Assembly: GCA_025916135.1 (NCBI GenBank)
Contig: CP104793.1
Span: 2,108,001 to 2,172,000, forward strand
DNA length: 64,000 nucleotides
Source: Rhodobacteraceae bacterium D3-12
Lineage (GTDB): Bacteria > Pseudomonadota > Alphaproteobacteria > Rhodobacterales > Rhodobacteraceae
Direction of reading: 5' to 3'
The translations under genes were made by a program, and so were the position numbers. Under the pieces are notes generated by a model. The model was not told where the DNA came from. It did not search any database and saw nothing but the letters and a program-made list of their open reading frames with translations. Numbering within the stretch: position 1 is the first letter of the stretch; each line of letters begins with the position of its first letter. Positions 10,328 to 19,981 of the stretch are shown here, in pieces.

Positions 10328-11032
10328 GTGGAAACCATCAAAACCTTGTTCAGCATCAAAGACGGCACCGTTGGCGGCGGCTTGATCCTGTTGCTTATTG
10401 GTGGGCTTCTTGCCGGGCTGGGCCGGATGCTCCTCTGGGCGAACCAAGACCGTCGCGAGCGGCGCAAACGGCTGGAACTGGAACAACACGAACAGGCCCG
10501 CGCCGCGCGCGAGCGCGAACAACACCTGCGCGAGGTGATCGTCGATGTGATCTTGCATGCCGAATTTGACCGCGAAAGCGTGGCCCGCATTACCAACGCG
10601 ACAAGCATCGCCGCCATGAAAGAGGTGATCGCCGCAACCGAGAAATACCGCCCCTTTGTCGCCTATGAGGAACGCGATCTCACCTTTGACGACTATCGCG
10701 GTATCCGCCGTCAACTCGACACCCCGCTGATGGTTGCCTGTGACCGCTTCTTTGACCTCTCGCAGCTGTTTCAAGCCTACTACAAAAAGCTCGCCAGCGA
10801 CGATTTCGTCGCCCTCAGCATCCCGCGCAAACACAGCGCGCTTGATACGCTGGTCGATATCGGCGCGCGGGTCGAACGCGCCTATGAGACCGTGTCGCAA
10901 AAAATGCAGACCTCCCCGATCAGCGCCGAGATCTACGGCGAAGTCACCGCGATCCTGCCAGATCCCAAAGGCATCCCCAAAAACAACAAAACCGCCCAGA
11001 TTTCCCCGGACGGTGCTTCAAACTCTCAATAG
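10328..11032 (+). CDS. Membrane-anchored hypothetical protein with a charged coiled-coil region
   Basis: I do not recognise a named family. The 234-residue product starts at a GTG and has one membrane helix near residues 16-36 ([19 protein letters not shown]), then a very charged stretch rich in Arg, Glu and Gln (about 40-70) that looks like a coiled coil, and a soluble C-terminal domain with [18 protein letters not shown] and [14 protein letters not shown]. Codon use is normal for the window. It stands alone between divergent argC and convergent murI. It may be a membrane-linked adaptor, but nothing in the sequence assigns a role. Confidence 0.7.
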   Translation: METIKTLFSIKDGTVGGGLILLLIGGLLAGLGRMLLWANQDRRERRKRLELEQHEQARAAREREQHLREVIVDVILHAEFDRESVARITNATSIAAMKEVIAATEKYRPFVAYEERDLTFDDYRGIRRQLDTPLMVACDRFFDLSQLFQAYYKKLASDDFVALSIPRKHSALDTLVDIGARVERAYETVSQKMQTSPISAEIYGEVTAILPDPKGIPKNNKTAQISPDGASNSQ

Positions 11033-11169
11033 TCCCCCAAACGCACCAAAATTGGCGCATCAGGCGTGGTCGTCATACGATCGGCGGCAGTGGTCCAGAC
11101 ATGTGATCTCTCCTCTTCCTACACACCCTATATAGGCATTCCGTTACCAAATTTCAAACCCCGCGGGCC

Positions 11170-11982
11170 TTACGCCGCCTCGAATTCGATCTTCTGACGC
11201 AGGAACTGCGTGGCGCGGTTGCTCACCTGCTTGGCATCGCCCGTGGTTATAAATTTCGACACCTCCCCGGTGCCGCGCATCTTGGGGTGCCGATCAAGGT
11301 AATCCGCAAGGCTTTCCGCCACAAGGTTCGCTTGGCTATAGACGCTCACCTGCGGGCCCAACGCCGCCTGAAATTCCTTTTCCATCAACGGATAATGGGT
11401 GCAGCCCAAAATCGCGGCCTGAGGCTCAGGCATCTTGCGGCGCAACGCGTCGACATGGCTGCGCACCAACGCCTCGGCAAGGATCATGTCCCCCTCTTCG
11501 ATGGCATCCACCACCCCGCCACAGGCCTGCGCCTCAACGTCCACGCCAATCGCACGAAACGCCAGCTCGCGCTGAAACGCGCGGCTCGCCACCGTTGCGG
11601 GCGTCGCAAACAGCGCGACATGCTTCACCGCAACCTCGCGCGGCGGCGAGTTATCGCCCCACTCACGCTCGGTCAACGCCTCGATCAGCGGCACAAACAC
11701 GCCCAGCACGCGCTTGTCCGCAGGGATCCAGCTTTCCTGCATCCGGCGCAACGCCGCCGCGCTGGCCGTGTTGCACGCCAGAATGACCAGATCACAGCCC
11801 TCGGCCCAAAGCCGCTCAACCGCGCCACAGGTCAGCTTGTAAATATCATCGGCATCCCGCACCCCATAAGGCGCATGGGCGTTATCGCCATAGTAAACGA
11901 ATGCCTCATCCGGAAGCCGCTTGCGCGCCGCATCCAAAACGGTCAGACCACCAAGCCCGCTGTCGAAAATACCTACTGCCAT
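11170..11982 (-). CDS. murI: Glutamate racemase
   Basis: Supplies D-glutamate for peptidoglycan by cofactor-independent racemisation. The 270-residue protein has both cysteine-containing active-site blocks, [12 protein letters not shown] near residue 70 and [14 protein letters not shown] near residue 180, plus the N-terminal [11 protein letters not shown] and [11 protein letters not shown]. The ATG at 11982 (MAVGIFDSG) is chosen because it directly precedes the conserved block; an in-frame start at 12027 would overlap the upstream gene. It follows an acyltransferase gene with only 16 bases between. Confidence 0.95.
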   Translation of the reverse strand: MAVGIFDSGLGGLTVLDAARKRLPDEAFVYYGDNAHAPYGVRDADDIYKLTCGAVERLWAEGCDLVILACNTASAAALRRMQESWIPADKRVLGVFVPLIEALTEREWGDNSPPREVAVKHVALFATPATVASRAFQRELAFRAIGVDVEAQACGGVVDAIEEGDMILAEALVRSHVDALRRKMPEPQAAILGCTHYPLMEKEFQAALGPQVSVYSQANLVAESLADYLDRHPKMRGTGEVSKFITTGDAKQVSNRATQFLRQKIEFEAA

Positions 11983-11998
11983 TTGCCCTATCCGCGCC

Positions 11999-12883
11999 CT
12001 ACGCGCGATGCTTGTCCTCAAACTCAAAGCCGGTCTGGCTCAGATCCAGCGGCCTTGGAGAAAGCTCATAGGTCGATTTGCGCAGAAAATCCATCATTGC
12101 TTTCGTGTCCCTTGCGCGGGCCTGCAACTCTGCCTGCGCAATGGGCGCCCCGATCACAACATCCACATCGCTGTCCACGCGTTTGGCGAATTCCTTCATC
12201 AACAGCCCCATGCGCAGCGTATAATGCAAATGGCTGGCGATCTGAAACAAACGGCTGGTTGATCCGTCAAAGAAAACAGGCACCACTGTCGCGCCGGATT
12301 TTGCCACCATCTTGGCCGTGAACCCGCGCCAACCAGGGTCAAGCGCGCGCGAAAACGGCGTCTGCGCCGTGCTGACCGTGCCGCCGGGGAAAATCCCGAT
12401 CGCACCGCCGTCCTTGAGGTATCGCAACGCCTCCTTGCGGGTCGCCAAATTCTCCCTCACCGCCTCTTTCGTCTCATCAAAGGAAACCGGCAGGATCACG
12501 CGGTTCAAATCCTCGGCCTTGCGAAACACGCTATGGGCCAGAATGCGAAAATCCGGGCGCGTCCGGCTCAGGATATGACCCAACATCAACCCGTCCAGAA
12601 TGCCATAGGGATGATTGGCAATCAGGATAAGCGGCCCCTCGCGCGGAATGTTTCCAAGGCTCCCCGCCGCGATATTGAGCTTCAACCCATAGCGGTCGAC
12701 CATCACCTGCCAAAAATCGCGCCCCTCGGCGATCTCGGTCTCATAGCCCTTGGCGCGGCGGATCAACTTGATCCGCCCGGTGGCATTTTCCATCAGACGG
12801 ATCATCGCGCGCCCGCTGCGGGTTTCGGCGGAATGCGCGTAAGAGAGGTCTCGGGCGATATGGCGATTGTGGATCATCAACAT
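11999..12883 (-). CDS. PlsC-type acyltransferase (lysophospholipid or ornithine-lipid acyltransferase family)
   Basis: Predicted to transfer an acyl chain to a lyso-lipid at the inner membrane. The sequence has the HX4D motif in [14 protein letters not shown], the glycerol-phosphate-type block [13 protein letters not shown], and [15 protein letters not shown]. Such proteins in alphaproteobacteria are often annotated as hemolysin-like or OlsA-like acyltransferases, and I cannot tell which lipid is used. The start is uncertain: ATG at 12883 and ATG at 12877 ([11 protein letters not shown]) are both plausible, with only a weak GAG upstream. It is close to murI and probably co-transcribed. Confidence 0.85.
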   Translation of the reverse strand: MLMIHNRHIARDLSYAHSAETRSGRAMIRLMENATGRIKLIRRAKGYETEIAEGRDFWQVMVDRYGLKLNIAAGSLGNIPREGPLILIANHPYGILDGLMLGHILSRTRPDFRILAHSVFRKAEDLNRVILPVSFDETKEAVRENLATRKEALRYLKDGGAIGIFPGGTVSTAQTPFSRALDPGWRGFTAKMVAKSGATVVPVFFDGSTSRLFQIASHLHYTLRMGLLMKEFAKRVDSDVDVVIGAPIAQAELQARARDTKAMMDFLRKSTYELSPRPLDLSQTGFEFEDKHRA

Positions 12884-12986
12884 CTCGGAAAGCAGGGAAT
12901 CAGAACACACCCGCGGAATGCCGCGGATGTGTCTCTCTTGCCCCGATTTGATGACAATCAGGTAAAACCTGCATGACAGATTGGCG

Positions 12987-15900
12987 TTACTCCGCCGCCA
13001 CCGCCATATCAGGCGCCCCGCCGCCTTTCAGCGCAGCCAGCAATTCCTCGCGCCGTTGCGCTGCTTTTTCGGCGTTGGCGGCCTTCACCGGACCAAACCC
13101 GCGAATGCTCAGCGGCAATTCCGCCAACTCGCGGATCAACGCCATATTGCTGGCATTGGCCTTGGGCAACCACTCGGCCATATCGGCCTCGAATTGCGCA
13201 ATCAACGCGCGCTCCATCCGGCGCTCCTCGGTGCGACCGAACGGGTCGAACACCGTGCCACGCAGGCGCTTGCCCTTGGCGAGCAGGTTCAACATCCGCC
13301 CCATGCCGGGGCCAAACTGGCGCTTCTTGGGGCGCCCGTCATGGCCCATCTTGCTCAACACCGGCGGCGCCATGTGATAGGACATTTTGAAATCGCCCGC
13401 GAACTGCGCCTGCGCCTTTTCACGCGTCAGCTTGTGAAGCCGGGCAACCTCGTATTCGTCCTTATAGGCCAGCACCTTGTGATAGCCCTTGGCGACGGCC
13501 TCTTTCAAAGCCTCATCAGCGATCCCATCAACCAACTTGCGATACCGCTTGGCCAACCGCGCGCTCTGATACGCTTTCAGATGATCGGCGCGGAACGCGA
13601 TCCGCTCCTCCAGCGTCTTCGGCTTGTCCGCCTCTTGCGGTGCCAACAGCTTCGCCGCCTCTTCGGGGTGCGCCACGGCCCACCGCCCGATCTCAAAGGC
13701 GCGCAAGTTGCGCTCAACTGCGGTGCCGTTAAGCGTGATCGCCTCGACCAGCGCCTCGTGACTGATCGGCAATACGCCCATCTGCCAAGCACCGCCAAAC
13801 ACCATCATGTTGGAAAAGATGCTATCGCCCAGCGTCACCCGCGCCAGTTCCGACGCATCAAACATGGCCAGCTTGTCACGCAACCGCGCCTCAAGCTGCA
13901 ATTGCAGCCGGTCCACCGGAATGCGGAACTCGGTCGAGCGGGTGAACTCTCCGGTGATGATCTCATGGCTGTTGATCACCGCGCCCGTGCGCCCCGCACT
14001 GGTCAGCCCAAGGGTCTTGGCCCCCGCGCTCACCACAAGATCCCCACCGATCAAGGCATGCGCCTCACCGGTGGCAACCCGCACGGCGCTGATGTCGTCG
14101 GGCTTATTGGCCAGCCGCACATGGATATGCACTGCGCCGCCCTTTTGCGCCAACCCGGCCATCTCCATCATGCCCGCGCCCAGCCCGTCGATCTGCGCCG
14201 CCTGCGCCAGAACCGCACCGATGGTCACAACACCAGTGCCGCCGACGCCGGTGATCACCACGTTATGGGTGCCGTCGATCTCGGGCAGCACGGGCATCGG
14301 CAGGTTCGGCAGGTCCAGCTTGGTGGTCGGCTCCTTGCGGATCTCCGCGCCCTCCAGCGTCACGAAACTGGGGCAAAACCCCTTGAGACAGCTGAAATCC
14401 TTGTTGCAACTCGACTGGTCAATCGCCCGCTTGCGGCCCAGCTCGGTCTCCACCGGAACGATCGAGACACAGTTCGATTGCACCCCGCAATCGCCACAGC
14501 CCTCGCAAACGTCGGTGTTGATAAACACCCGCTTATCGATATCCGGGAACGTGCCCCGCTTGCGGCGGCGGCGCTTCTCGGCGGCACAGGTCTGGATGTA
14601 AAGAATGGCCGATACACCCTTGATCTTACTGTATTTCTCCTGAACCTCCATGAACTCAGCACGTTCATGAATTTCCAACCCCTTGGGGAAGGTGCTCAGA
14701 TCGACATCTTCTTTTTCGTCGTACACCAACGCAACATGCTCGATCCCAAAGGCCAGCAATTCGCGCGCAATCTGCTGCGCGCTCAAATCGCCCTCATGGG
14801 TCTGCCCGCCGGTCATCGCAACCGCGTCGTTGTAAAGCACCTTATAGGTGATGTTCACACCTTCGCTCGCCATCGCCGCGCGAATGGCTTGCAAGCCCGA
14901 GTGGTTGTATGTCCCATCACCTAGGTTCTGGAATACATGATCACGCGATGAAAACGGCGCCTCACCGATCCAATTCGCACCCTCACCGCCCATATGCGTA
15001 AAGCCGAGCGTTTCGCGGTCCATCCATTGCACCATGAAATGACAGCCGATCCCAGCATAGGCGCGGCTACCATCGGGCAGCTTGGTGGACGAGTTATGCG
15101 GACAGCCGGAACAGAAATAAGCCTGCCGCGTGGTGATTTCCTCGGCATTGTCGGCGCGTTTGGCGTCGTCCAACTCAAGCAGACCCGCCTTGATCCCTTC
15201 GGTGCCACGCCCTTCCTCGATCAGGATATTGCCCAGCTTCTCGGCAATCATCACCGGGTCCAGCGCCCAACGGGTCGGGAACAACTCTTCGCTGTGCAAG
15301 CCGCCCGCGCCGCCCTTGTACCAGCCATAAACCCGGCGACCACGGCGATCATCGAAAATCGCTTCCTTGATCTGCACTTCCAAAAGCTTGCGCTTCTCTT
15401 CAACCACAATGATCAGGTCCAGCCCCTCGGCCCATTCATTGAAGCTGGTCATGTCCAGCGGCCAGACCTGCCCGACCTTATATGTGGTGATGCCCAGCCG
15501 CTCGGCCTCGGCCTCGTCGATCCCCAACAGGCTCAACGCATGTTCAAGGTCGAGCCAGTTCTTGCCATGGCTCACCAGCCCGATCTTGGCCCCCGGCTTG
15601 CCCGACATCCGCTTGTCGATCTTGTTGGCACGCGCAAACGCCTCGGCGGCGTGGCGCTTGTAATCAATCAACCGCGCTTCCTGCAAAATCCGGTCGTCCA
15701 CCAGACGGATGTTCAACCCGCCCTCAGGCATGTCAAACTCCGGCGTGACAAGCTCGACCCGATCAGGAGAGCCATCCACAACCGCTGTCGCCTCAATCGT
15801 ATCCTTCATCACCTTCAGACCGACCCAGACCCCGGCAAACCGGCTCAACGCATAGCCATAGATGCCGTAATCAAGGATTTCCTGAACCCCCGCCGGGCTC

Positions 15901-16412
15901 ACAATCGGCATATAGCAATCGACAAGCGCCCATTCGCTCTGATGCAACACGGTCGAGGATTCGCCGGTGTGGTCATCCCCCATCGCCATCAAAACACCGC
16001 CATGTGCCGAGGTGCCCGCCATATTGGCATGGCGCATCACGTCGCCGGTGCGGTCCACGCCCGGCCCCTTGCCATACCACAGGCCAAAGACACCATCGAA
16101 CTTGCCCTCACCGCGCAATTCCGCTTGCTGGCTGCCCCAAATTGCGGTCGCTGCTAGGTCTTCGTTGATCCCCGGCTCGAACTTCACATCACTCTCGGTA
16201 AGCCGCTTGGTCTCGCGCCCCATGGTCAAATCAACCGCCCCCAAGGGCGAGCCGCGATACCCCGTCACATAGCCGGCGGTGTTCAACCCGGCCTGCATGT
16301 CACGGTGCTTCTGGGTCAGCATCAACCGCACCAGCGCTTGGGCCCCATTCATCAAAACCGGCGATTTCTCCAAATCATAGCGGTCTTGCAAACTTACCTG
16401 ATGTTTCGTCAT
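12987..16412 (-). CDS. Indolepyruvate ferredoxin oxidoreductase, fused alpha-beta-gamma form
   Basis: Oxidative decarboxylation of indolepyruvate and other aryl or branched 2-oxo acids to acyl-CoA, with TPP and Fe-S clusters. The 1141-residue protein is the single-chain form: an N-terminal pyrimidine-binding part (GYVTGYRGSPLGAVD), a TPP-binding part (YFCSGCPHNSST, GIGCHFM), a short cysteine cluster (CEGCGDCGVQSNC), and a C-terminal gamma-type domain beginning VVITGVGGTGVVTIG. The ATG at 16412 follows GGGGAG. It is divergent from a LysR regulator with a palindrome between them, so aromatic amino-acid catabolism under local control is a reasonable inference. Confidence 0.93.
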   Translation of the reverse strand: MTKHQVSLQDRYDLEKSPVLMNGAQALVRLMLTQKHRDMQAGLNTAGYVTGYRGSPLGAVDLTMGRETKRLTESDVKFEPGINEDLAATAIWGSQQAELRGEGKFDGVFGLWYGKGPGVDRTGDVMRHANMAGTSAHGGVLMAMGDDHTGESSTVLHQSEWALVDCYMPIVSPAGVQEILDYGIYGYALSRFAGVWVGLKVMKDTIEATAVVDGSPDRVELVTPEFDMPEGGLNIRLVDDRILQEARLIDYKRHAAEAFARANKIDKRMSGKPGAKIGLVSHGKNWLDLEHALSLLGIDEAEAERLGITTYKVGQVWPLDMTSFNEWAEGLDLIIVVEEKRKLLEVQIKEAIFDDRRGRRVYGWYKGGAGGLHSEELFPTRWALDPVMIAEKLGNILIEEGRGTEGIKAGLLELDDAKRADNAEEITTRQAYFCSGCPHNSSTKLPDGSRAYAGIGCHFMVQWMDRETLGFTHMGGEGANWIGEAPFSSRDHVFQNLGDGTYNHSGLQAIRAAMASEGVNITYKVLYNDAVAMTGGQTHEGDLSAQQIARELLAFGIEHVALVYDEKEDVDLSTFPKGLEIHERAEFMEVQEKYSKIKGVSAILYIQTCAAEKRRRRKRGTFPDIDKRVFINTDVCEGCGDCGVQSNCVSIVPVETELGRKRAIDQSSCNKDFSCLKGFCPSFVTLEGAEIRKEPTTKLDLPNLPMPVLPEIDGTHNVVITGVGGTGVVTIGAVLAQAAQIDGLGAGMMEMAGLAQKGGAVHIHVRLANKPDDISAVRVATGEAHALIGGDLVVSAGAKTLGLTSAGRTGAVINSHEIITGEFTRSTEFRIPVDRLQLQLEARLRDKLAMFDASELARVTLGDSIFSNMMVFGGAWQMGVLPISHEALVEAITLNGTAVERNLRAFEIGRWAVAHPEEAAKLLAPQEADKPKTLEERIAFRADHLKAYQSARLAKRYRKLVDGIADEALKEAVAKGYHKVLAYKDEYEVARLHKLTREKAQAQFAGDFKMSYHMAPPVLSKMGHDGRPKKRQFGPGMGRMLNLLAKGKRLRGTVFDPFGRTEERRMERALIAQFEADMAEWLPKANASNMALIRELAELPLSIRGFGPVKAANAEKAAQRREELLAALKGGGAPDMAVAAE

Positions 16413-16461
16413 GTCGCGCGTCTCCCCTCGCTCGATTGCCTCCCGCAATCATAACTCAATA

Positions 16462-16484
16462 ATAGGTCATAAATTTTGACCTAT
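16462..16484. promoter_or_regulatory. Palindromic operator candidate between the indolepyruvate oxidoreductase and lysR genes
   Basis: A perfect eight-base inverted repeat, ATAGGTCA and TGACCTAT, separated by TAAATTT, lies in the 171-base divergent intergenic region. The surroundings are AT-rich compared with the flanking genes. Its size and its place between a LysR gene and its likely target fit a LysR-type binding site, but binding is inferred only. Confidence 0.6.
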
Positions 16485-16583
16485 CAAACGAAATATTCCC
16501 CGTTACGTCACGATTGCGACAGGTTATGGGGTGTTTCGTAAAGCATTTCGTGTAAAGAACGCGCGCGCAAAGAAAGTTACGGT

Positions 16584-17489
16584 ATGGATTGGGATAAACT
16601 TAGAATCTTTCACGCAGTGGCCGATGCTGGCAGCCTGACACACGCGGGCGATACCCTGCACCTCAGCCAATCTGCGGTGTCGCGACAGGTGCGTGCGTTG
16701 GAAGACGCGCTCAACACCACCCTGTTTCACCGCCACGCACGCGGGCTGATTCTCACCGAACAGGGCGAGCTGCTGTTTGATGCGACCCGCGCCATGTTCC
16801 GCCGCCTCGAAACCGCCACCGCCCGTATCCGCGATAGCGAAGAAGAAGTGTTCGGCGAATTGCGCGTGACCACAACCACCGGCTTCGGCACGCTCTGGCT
16901 CGCGCCGCGCCTGCCCACCCTTTATGAAAAATATCCCGACCTCAAAATCGACCTCATGCTCGAAGAGCGCGTGCTCGACCTCCCCATGCGCGAGGCCGAT
17001 GTTGCCATCCGCATGAAAGAGCCAAGCCAAGCCGACCTCATCCGCAAGAAACTCATGGCCGTGCGGATGCAGCTCTATGCCACGCCCGAATATCTTGCCC
17101 GCAACGGCACGCCCAACGTCCTCGAAGACCTCGCCACGCACCGGGTCATTTGCATGAACGTCAGCTCGACACAGGTCGGCGCCGGCGCCACTCTGGTTCA
17201 GAACCTGCTCAGCCACGACATCCGCTCGACCCTCACCGTGAACAACTACTTCGGCGTGCTCCAAGCGGTGCTCAACAATCTCGGAATCGGCGTCCTGCCC
17301 GACTACGTCACCCAGGATTTCCCGAATCTGGTGCAGGTGCTGCCCGAAGCTGATTCTGGTGAAATCCCGGTGTTTCTTGCCTATCCAGAGGAATTGCGCC
17401 CCTCAAAACGCATCGCCGCCTTCCGCGACTTTGTTCAGGACGAGATCATCGCATATCGTAAACAGGTTAAAAATCAGTCGGTTGACTGA
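16584..17489 (+). CDS. LysR-family transcriptional regulator
   Basis: DNA-binding regulator of 301 residues. The N terminus carries the winged helix-turn-helix (LRIFHAVADAGSLTHAGDTL, LSQSAVSRQVRALED, FHRHARGLILTEQG), followed by an effector-binding domain that resembles periplasmic binding proteins (GELRVTTTTGFGTLWLAPRL, ADVAIRMKEPSQADLI, NNYFGVLQAVLNNLGIGVLP). It is divergent from the indolepyruvate oxidoreductase gene and probably controls it and itself through the palindrome at 16462-16484. The effector is unknown; an aromatic 2-oxo acid would fit the neighbour. Confidence 0.92.
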   Translation: MDWDKLRIFHAVADAGSLTHAGDTLHLSQSAVSRQVRALEDALNTTLFHRHARGLILTEQGELLFDATRAMFRRLETATARIRDSEEEVFGELRVTTTTGFGTLWLAPRLPTLYEKYPDLKIDLMLEERVLDLPMREADVAIRMKEPSQADLIRKKLMAVRMQLYATPEYLARNGTPNVLEDLATHRVICMNVSSTQVGAGATLVQNLLSHDIRSTLTVNNYFGVLQAVLNNLGIGVLPDYVTQDFPNLVQVLPEADSGEIPVFLAYPEELRPSKRIAAFRDFVQDEIIAYRKQVKNQSVD

Positions 17490-17500
17490 CGAAACCCCTT

Positions 17501-17521
17501 GCTATGCACGTGGTGCATAGC
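17501..17521. repeat. Perfect inverted repeat just after lysR
   Basis: Nine-base arms GCTATGCAC and GTGCATAGC flank a three-base GTG. It lies 12 bases after the lysR stop and is not followed by a T run, so it is not a classical intrinsic terminator. It may be an RNA stem at the 3' end of lysR or a protein-binding site. Confidence 0.5.
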
Positions 17522-17550
17522 GGCAATGCTCCGCCTGCGACGTCTTGATC

Positions 17551-17579
17551 CTTGATCGTTCGTAAACTGCCACCTATTT
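17551..17579 (+). promoter_or_regulatory. Possible RpoH-type promoter
   Basis: CTTGA at 17551-17555 is followed after 17 bases by CCTATTT at 17573-17579. This spacing and sequence resemble heat-shock sigma factor promoters of alphaproteobacteria. No coding region follows; a strong terminator lies 60-90 bases downstream. Confidence 0.35.
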
Positions 17580-17585
17580 CAACTC

Positions 17586-17670
17586 GTGACGGTGATCAGC
17601 GCCTAGCGTTGCATCACTTTCATACCTCCCTGTTGGACTTCGGCCGAGCTTCGTGCTCGGCCTTTTTTTT
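17586..17670 (+). ncRNA. Candidate small RNA of about 85 nt
   Basis: The interval between lysR and the convergent M24 peptidase gene has no protein-coding signal but has a promoter-like element upstream and a perfect terminator at its end. The segment contains a CCTCCC stretch that could pair with ribosome binding sites, as seen in stress-induced small RNAs of Rhodobacter that carry a CCUCCUCCC motif. The start is inferred from the promoter. A 3'-UTR fragment of lysR is the alternative. Confidence 0.33.
17642..17670 (+). terminator. Strong intrinsic terminator
   Basis: A perfect eight-base stem GGCCGAGC/GCTCGGCC with a TTCGT loop is followed directly by eight T residues. It lies about 150 bases after the lysR stop, too far to be an obvious part of that gene, and faces the minus-strand peptidase gene. 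Confidence 0.92.
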
Positions 17671-17771
17671 GGCCCAGCCATTTTCGCGGTCATCCCCCCA
17701 AGCCTTGCACCCCACGCAAGGCTCTCTTTCCGCGCGTCCCCGTCCCGCGGCCACCGCCAGACCAGCAGAGG

Positions 17772-18920
17772 TTAAATCACCGGCAACGCGCCACGCGCCC
17801 AATCCGACAAAATCTCGGGCGCGCCTTCGCGGATTACGATGTTCTCCTCATGCACCATGATTTGCCCCGGGCGTTGTTCTGGCGCGACCTCCACCCCCGG
17901 TTCCAGCGTAATCACCATGCCCGGTTCCAACACCGTCTCGTCCTGCGCCGTCAATGACAGCCCTTCGGTCAATTGCATCCCCAGCCCGTGGCCCAACCGC
18001 CCCGCGCCGTCGCCGCCACCGGTGATCGCGGCCATCGCCTGCCAGACATCACAGGCCCGCGCACCGGGCCGCGCCGCCTCCAACCCGGCTTGCGCCGCCT
18101 CCAGCAATTGCGCCCAGCAATGCTCCGCCCGCGCATCCGCGCCGCCCACCACATAGTTCCGGTCATAGTCGCAAAAATACCCGTCCCAGACCGCCCCCGT
18201 GTCCAGCATCACAACATCTCCGCGCTCAAGCGGCACATCACCCGCCGGCGAAATCACATCGCCATAGCCAAGCGGCCCCGCCCCACCGGCCAGATACGGC
18301 ACCCAATCGGCCTCTTCCTCCAACAGCAACGCCTGAAACCCGCGAAAAACCTGCGACAGCAGCGCGCCCTCGCCCGCCACCTCGCCAACCCGGCAAAACG
18401 CCCGCCCCGCGATTGCACAGGCTTCGCGTATCTTGGCGATCTCCGCGTCGCTTTTCACCGCCCGCAACCGCGCCACGATCCCGCCGTCACTGACAAATCC
18501 GATCCCGCCACCGCACAGCCGCTCATAGTCGGCCAAGGGCATCCGCAGATGGGTCTCATACCCCATCGGCACGCCCACAGGCCGCCCCTTGGCCACCTCG
18601 CGCAATGCCTCCGCAACAAGGCTCACCCCGTCATCATCCGGGCGCGGCGCGGGCCATGTGCGGATATCGCTGATCCAACTGCCGCGCATCAACGCCGCAC
18701 CGATCGACGGGATCACCGCAATCGGCTTCCCCTCGCTGGGCAGGATTAAAAACCACGACCGGCTCGGACTTTCCCAAAACCGCGTCAGAAAACCGGTGAA
18801 ATAGCGTATCTCCGGTTCCGTGGTCAGCAGCAGCGCGCCCAGCCCCGCCCGCGCCATCGCCGCTTGTGCGCGCGCGGTGCGCTCCTCAAATTCGCCACGC
18901 TCAAACCCGCGCGGGGTCAC
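17772..18920 (-). CDS. M24-family metallopeptidase (Xaa-Pro aminopeptidase/creatinase type)
   Basis: Pita-bread-fold enzyme of 382 residues. The N-terminal creatinase domain (ALLLTTEPEIRYFTGFLTRF) is followed by the catalytic domain with metal-ligand blocks VVMLDTGAVWDGYFCDYDR, GHGLGMQLTEG and ITLEPGVE, and IMVHEENIVI. The start is the GTG at 18920, which overlaps the stop of the upstream PLP-enzyme gene (GTGA); the frame is open much further upstream inside that gene and should not be used. Pairing with a diaminopropionate or ectoine-like lyase suggests amino-acid-derivative catabolism, but this is inference. Confidence 0.88.
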   Translation of the reverse strand: MTPRGFERGEFEERTARAQAAMARAGLGALLLTTEPEIRYFTGFLTRFWESPSRSWFLILPSEGKPIAVIPSIGAALMRGSWISDIRTWPAPRPDDDGVSLVAEALREVAKGRPVGVPMGYETHLRMPLADYERLCGGGIGFVSDGGIVARLRAVKSDAEIAKIREACAIAGRAFCRVGEVAGEGALLSQVFRGFQALLLEEEADWVPYLAGGAGPLGYGDVISPAGDVPLERGDVVMLDTGAVWDGYFCDYDRNYVVGGADARAEHCWAQLLEAAQAGLEAARPGARACDVWQAMAAITGGGDGAGRLGHGLGMQLTEGLSLTAQDETVLEPGMVITLEPGVEVAPEQRPGQIMVHEENIVIREGAPEILSDWARGALPVI

Positions 18921-19936
18921 GCCGGTCCCTCGCTCAGGATGCACAACACCCGCGCATCCGGCCCCAGATCGCTCATCGCCAGCAGCGCAGCCAACCCCGC
19001 CCCGCCCGACGGCGAAGTTTCCAGCCCGGCCTCCGCCAGAACCGGCATCGCTTCCTCGGCCTCGGCCTCGCTGATCAACACAAACCCGTCCGCATCCCGC
19101 GCCAAGCCGTTCAGCGCGATCAACGACGGCTCCTTGCAATCAAGCCGCCCCATGTTTGACACCGGCCCCGAACTCACCACCGCACGCCCCGCCTCGATAC
19201 TGTCGGCCAGCGCCGCTGCCGCTTCGGGTTCCACCACGACAATCCGCGGCCCCTCCCCCCAAGCGGCGCGGAAATAGGCCGCACAGGCCCCGGCCAAGCC
19301 GCCAACCCCGGCTTGCAGGAATATATGCGTCGGCGCTGCCCCCATCTCCTCAACGGTTTCTGCCGCCAAAACGACATAGCCCTCCATCACGCGGTAAGGG
19401 CGCTCGACATAGCCCGCCCATGAACTGTCAGACAGCAGAACCCAGCCCTTGGCCGCCGCCGCCTCGGCCGCTGCCGCCATGCTTTCTTCATAGGTCGCAC
19501 CGGCCCGCACCACCTCTGCGCCCATCCCGCGCAACCGCTCGGCAAAACTCTCCGGCACGCTCTCGCTCAGATAAATCACCGCGACCGCGCCACAGGCCAC
19601 CGCGCCCGCCGTCACCGAAAGCCCGTGATTGCCCGCGCTGGCACAGACATAGGTCTGCCCCTGCGCCCGCCCCTCTTCGTGATCGCGCGCAATCACATAG
19701 GCCGCCCCAAGCGCTTTGAAACTGCCCAGCCCAAGCCGCCCGCGCTCGTCCTTGACAAAAACCTCGCCCGCCCCGGCAAAATCACTGAACCTCAGCAACG
19801 GCGTCTCAACAAGATCCATCTGACGGCGCATCACCGCGCGCGCCGCTGCCACATCCACGCTCGGCACCGGAATACCTTCGAAGCCGCCCCAACCCATGCC
19901 TGCCCCCCGAAACGGGTTGTCGATCATCCGAACCAT
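18917..19936 (-). CDS. PLP-dependent lyase of the tryptophan-synthase-beta fold (diaminopropionate ammonia-lyase-like)
   Basis: Fold-type II PLP enzyme of 339 residues. The Schiff-base lysine is in LGSFKALGAAY (Lys74 from this start), the substrate loop is CASAGNHGLSVTAGA, and the phosphate-binding glycine-rich loop is LQAGVGGLAGA. The C terminus has ETSPSGGAGLAALL. The N-terminal NPFRG resembles diaminopropionate ammonia-lyases, but threonine dehydratase or synthase relatives are possible. I start at the ATG at 19936 because GAGGGAGA lies upstream. The gene is translationally coupled to the M24 peptidase. Confidence 0.85.
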   Translation of the reverse strand: MVRMIDNPFRGAGMGWGGFEGIPVPSVDVAAARAVMRRQMDLVETPLLRFSDFAGAGEVFVKDERGRLGLGSFKALGAAYVIARDHEEGRAQGQTYVCASAGNHGLSVTAGAVACGAVAVIYLSESVPESFAERLRGMGAEVVRAGATYEESMAAAAEAAAAKGWVLLSDSSWAGYVERPYRVMEGYVVLAAETVEEMGAAPTHIFLQAGVGGLAGACAAYFRAAWGEGPRIVVVEPEAAAALADSIEAGRAVVSSGPVSNMGRLDCKEPSLIALNGLARDADGFVLISEAEAEEAMPVLAEAGLETSPSGGAGLAALLAMSDLGPDARVLCILSEGPA

Positions 19937-19981
19937 GCGCCTGTCTCCCTCTGACGTTCCCATACCCAAGGCGATCCCGGC

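Noticed and set aside
10199-10900. N-terminal extension of argC by 234 residues
   Set aside because: The region is antisense to the hypothetical gene at 10328 and ArgC begins at its Rossmann loop.
12981-14924. A 647-residue open frame on the plus strand
   Set aside because: It lies antisense to the intact indolepyruvate oxidoreductase gene; composition is Arg/His/Gln-rich as expected for a shadow frame in GC-rich DNA.
17501-17521. Intrinsic terminator of lysR
   Set aside because: The stem is perfect but no T run follows, so I list it only as an inverted repeat.
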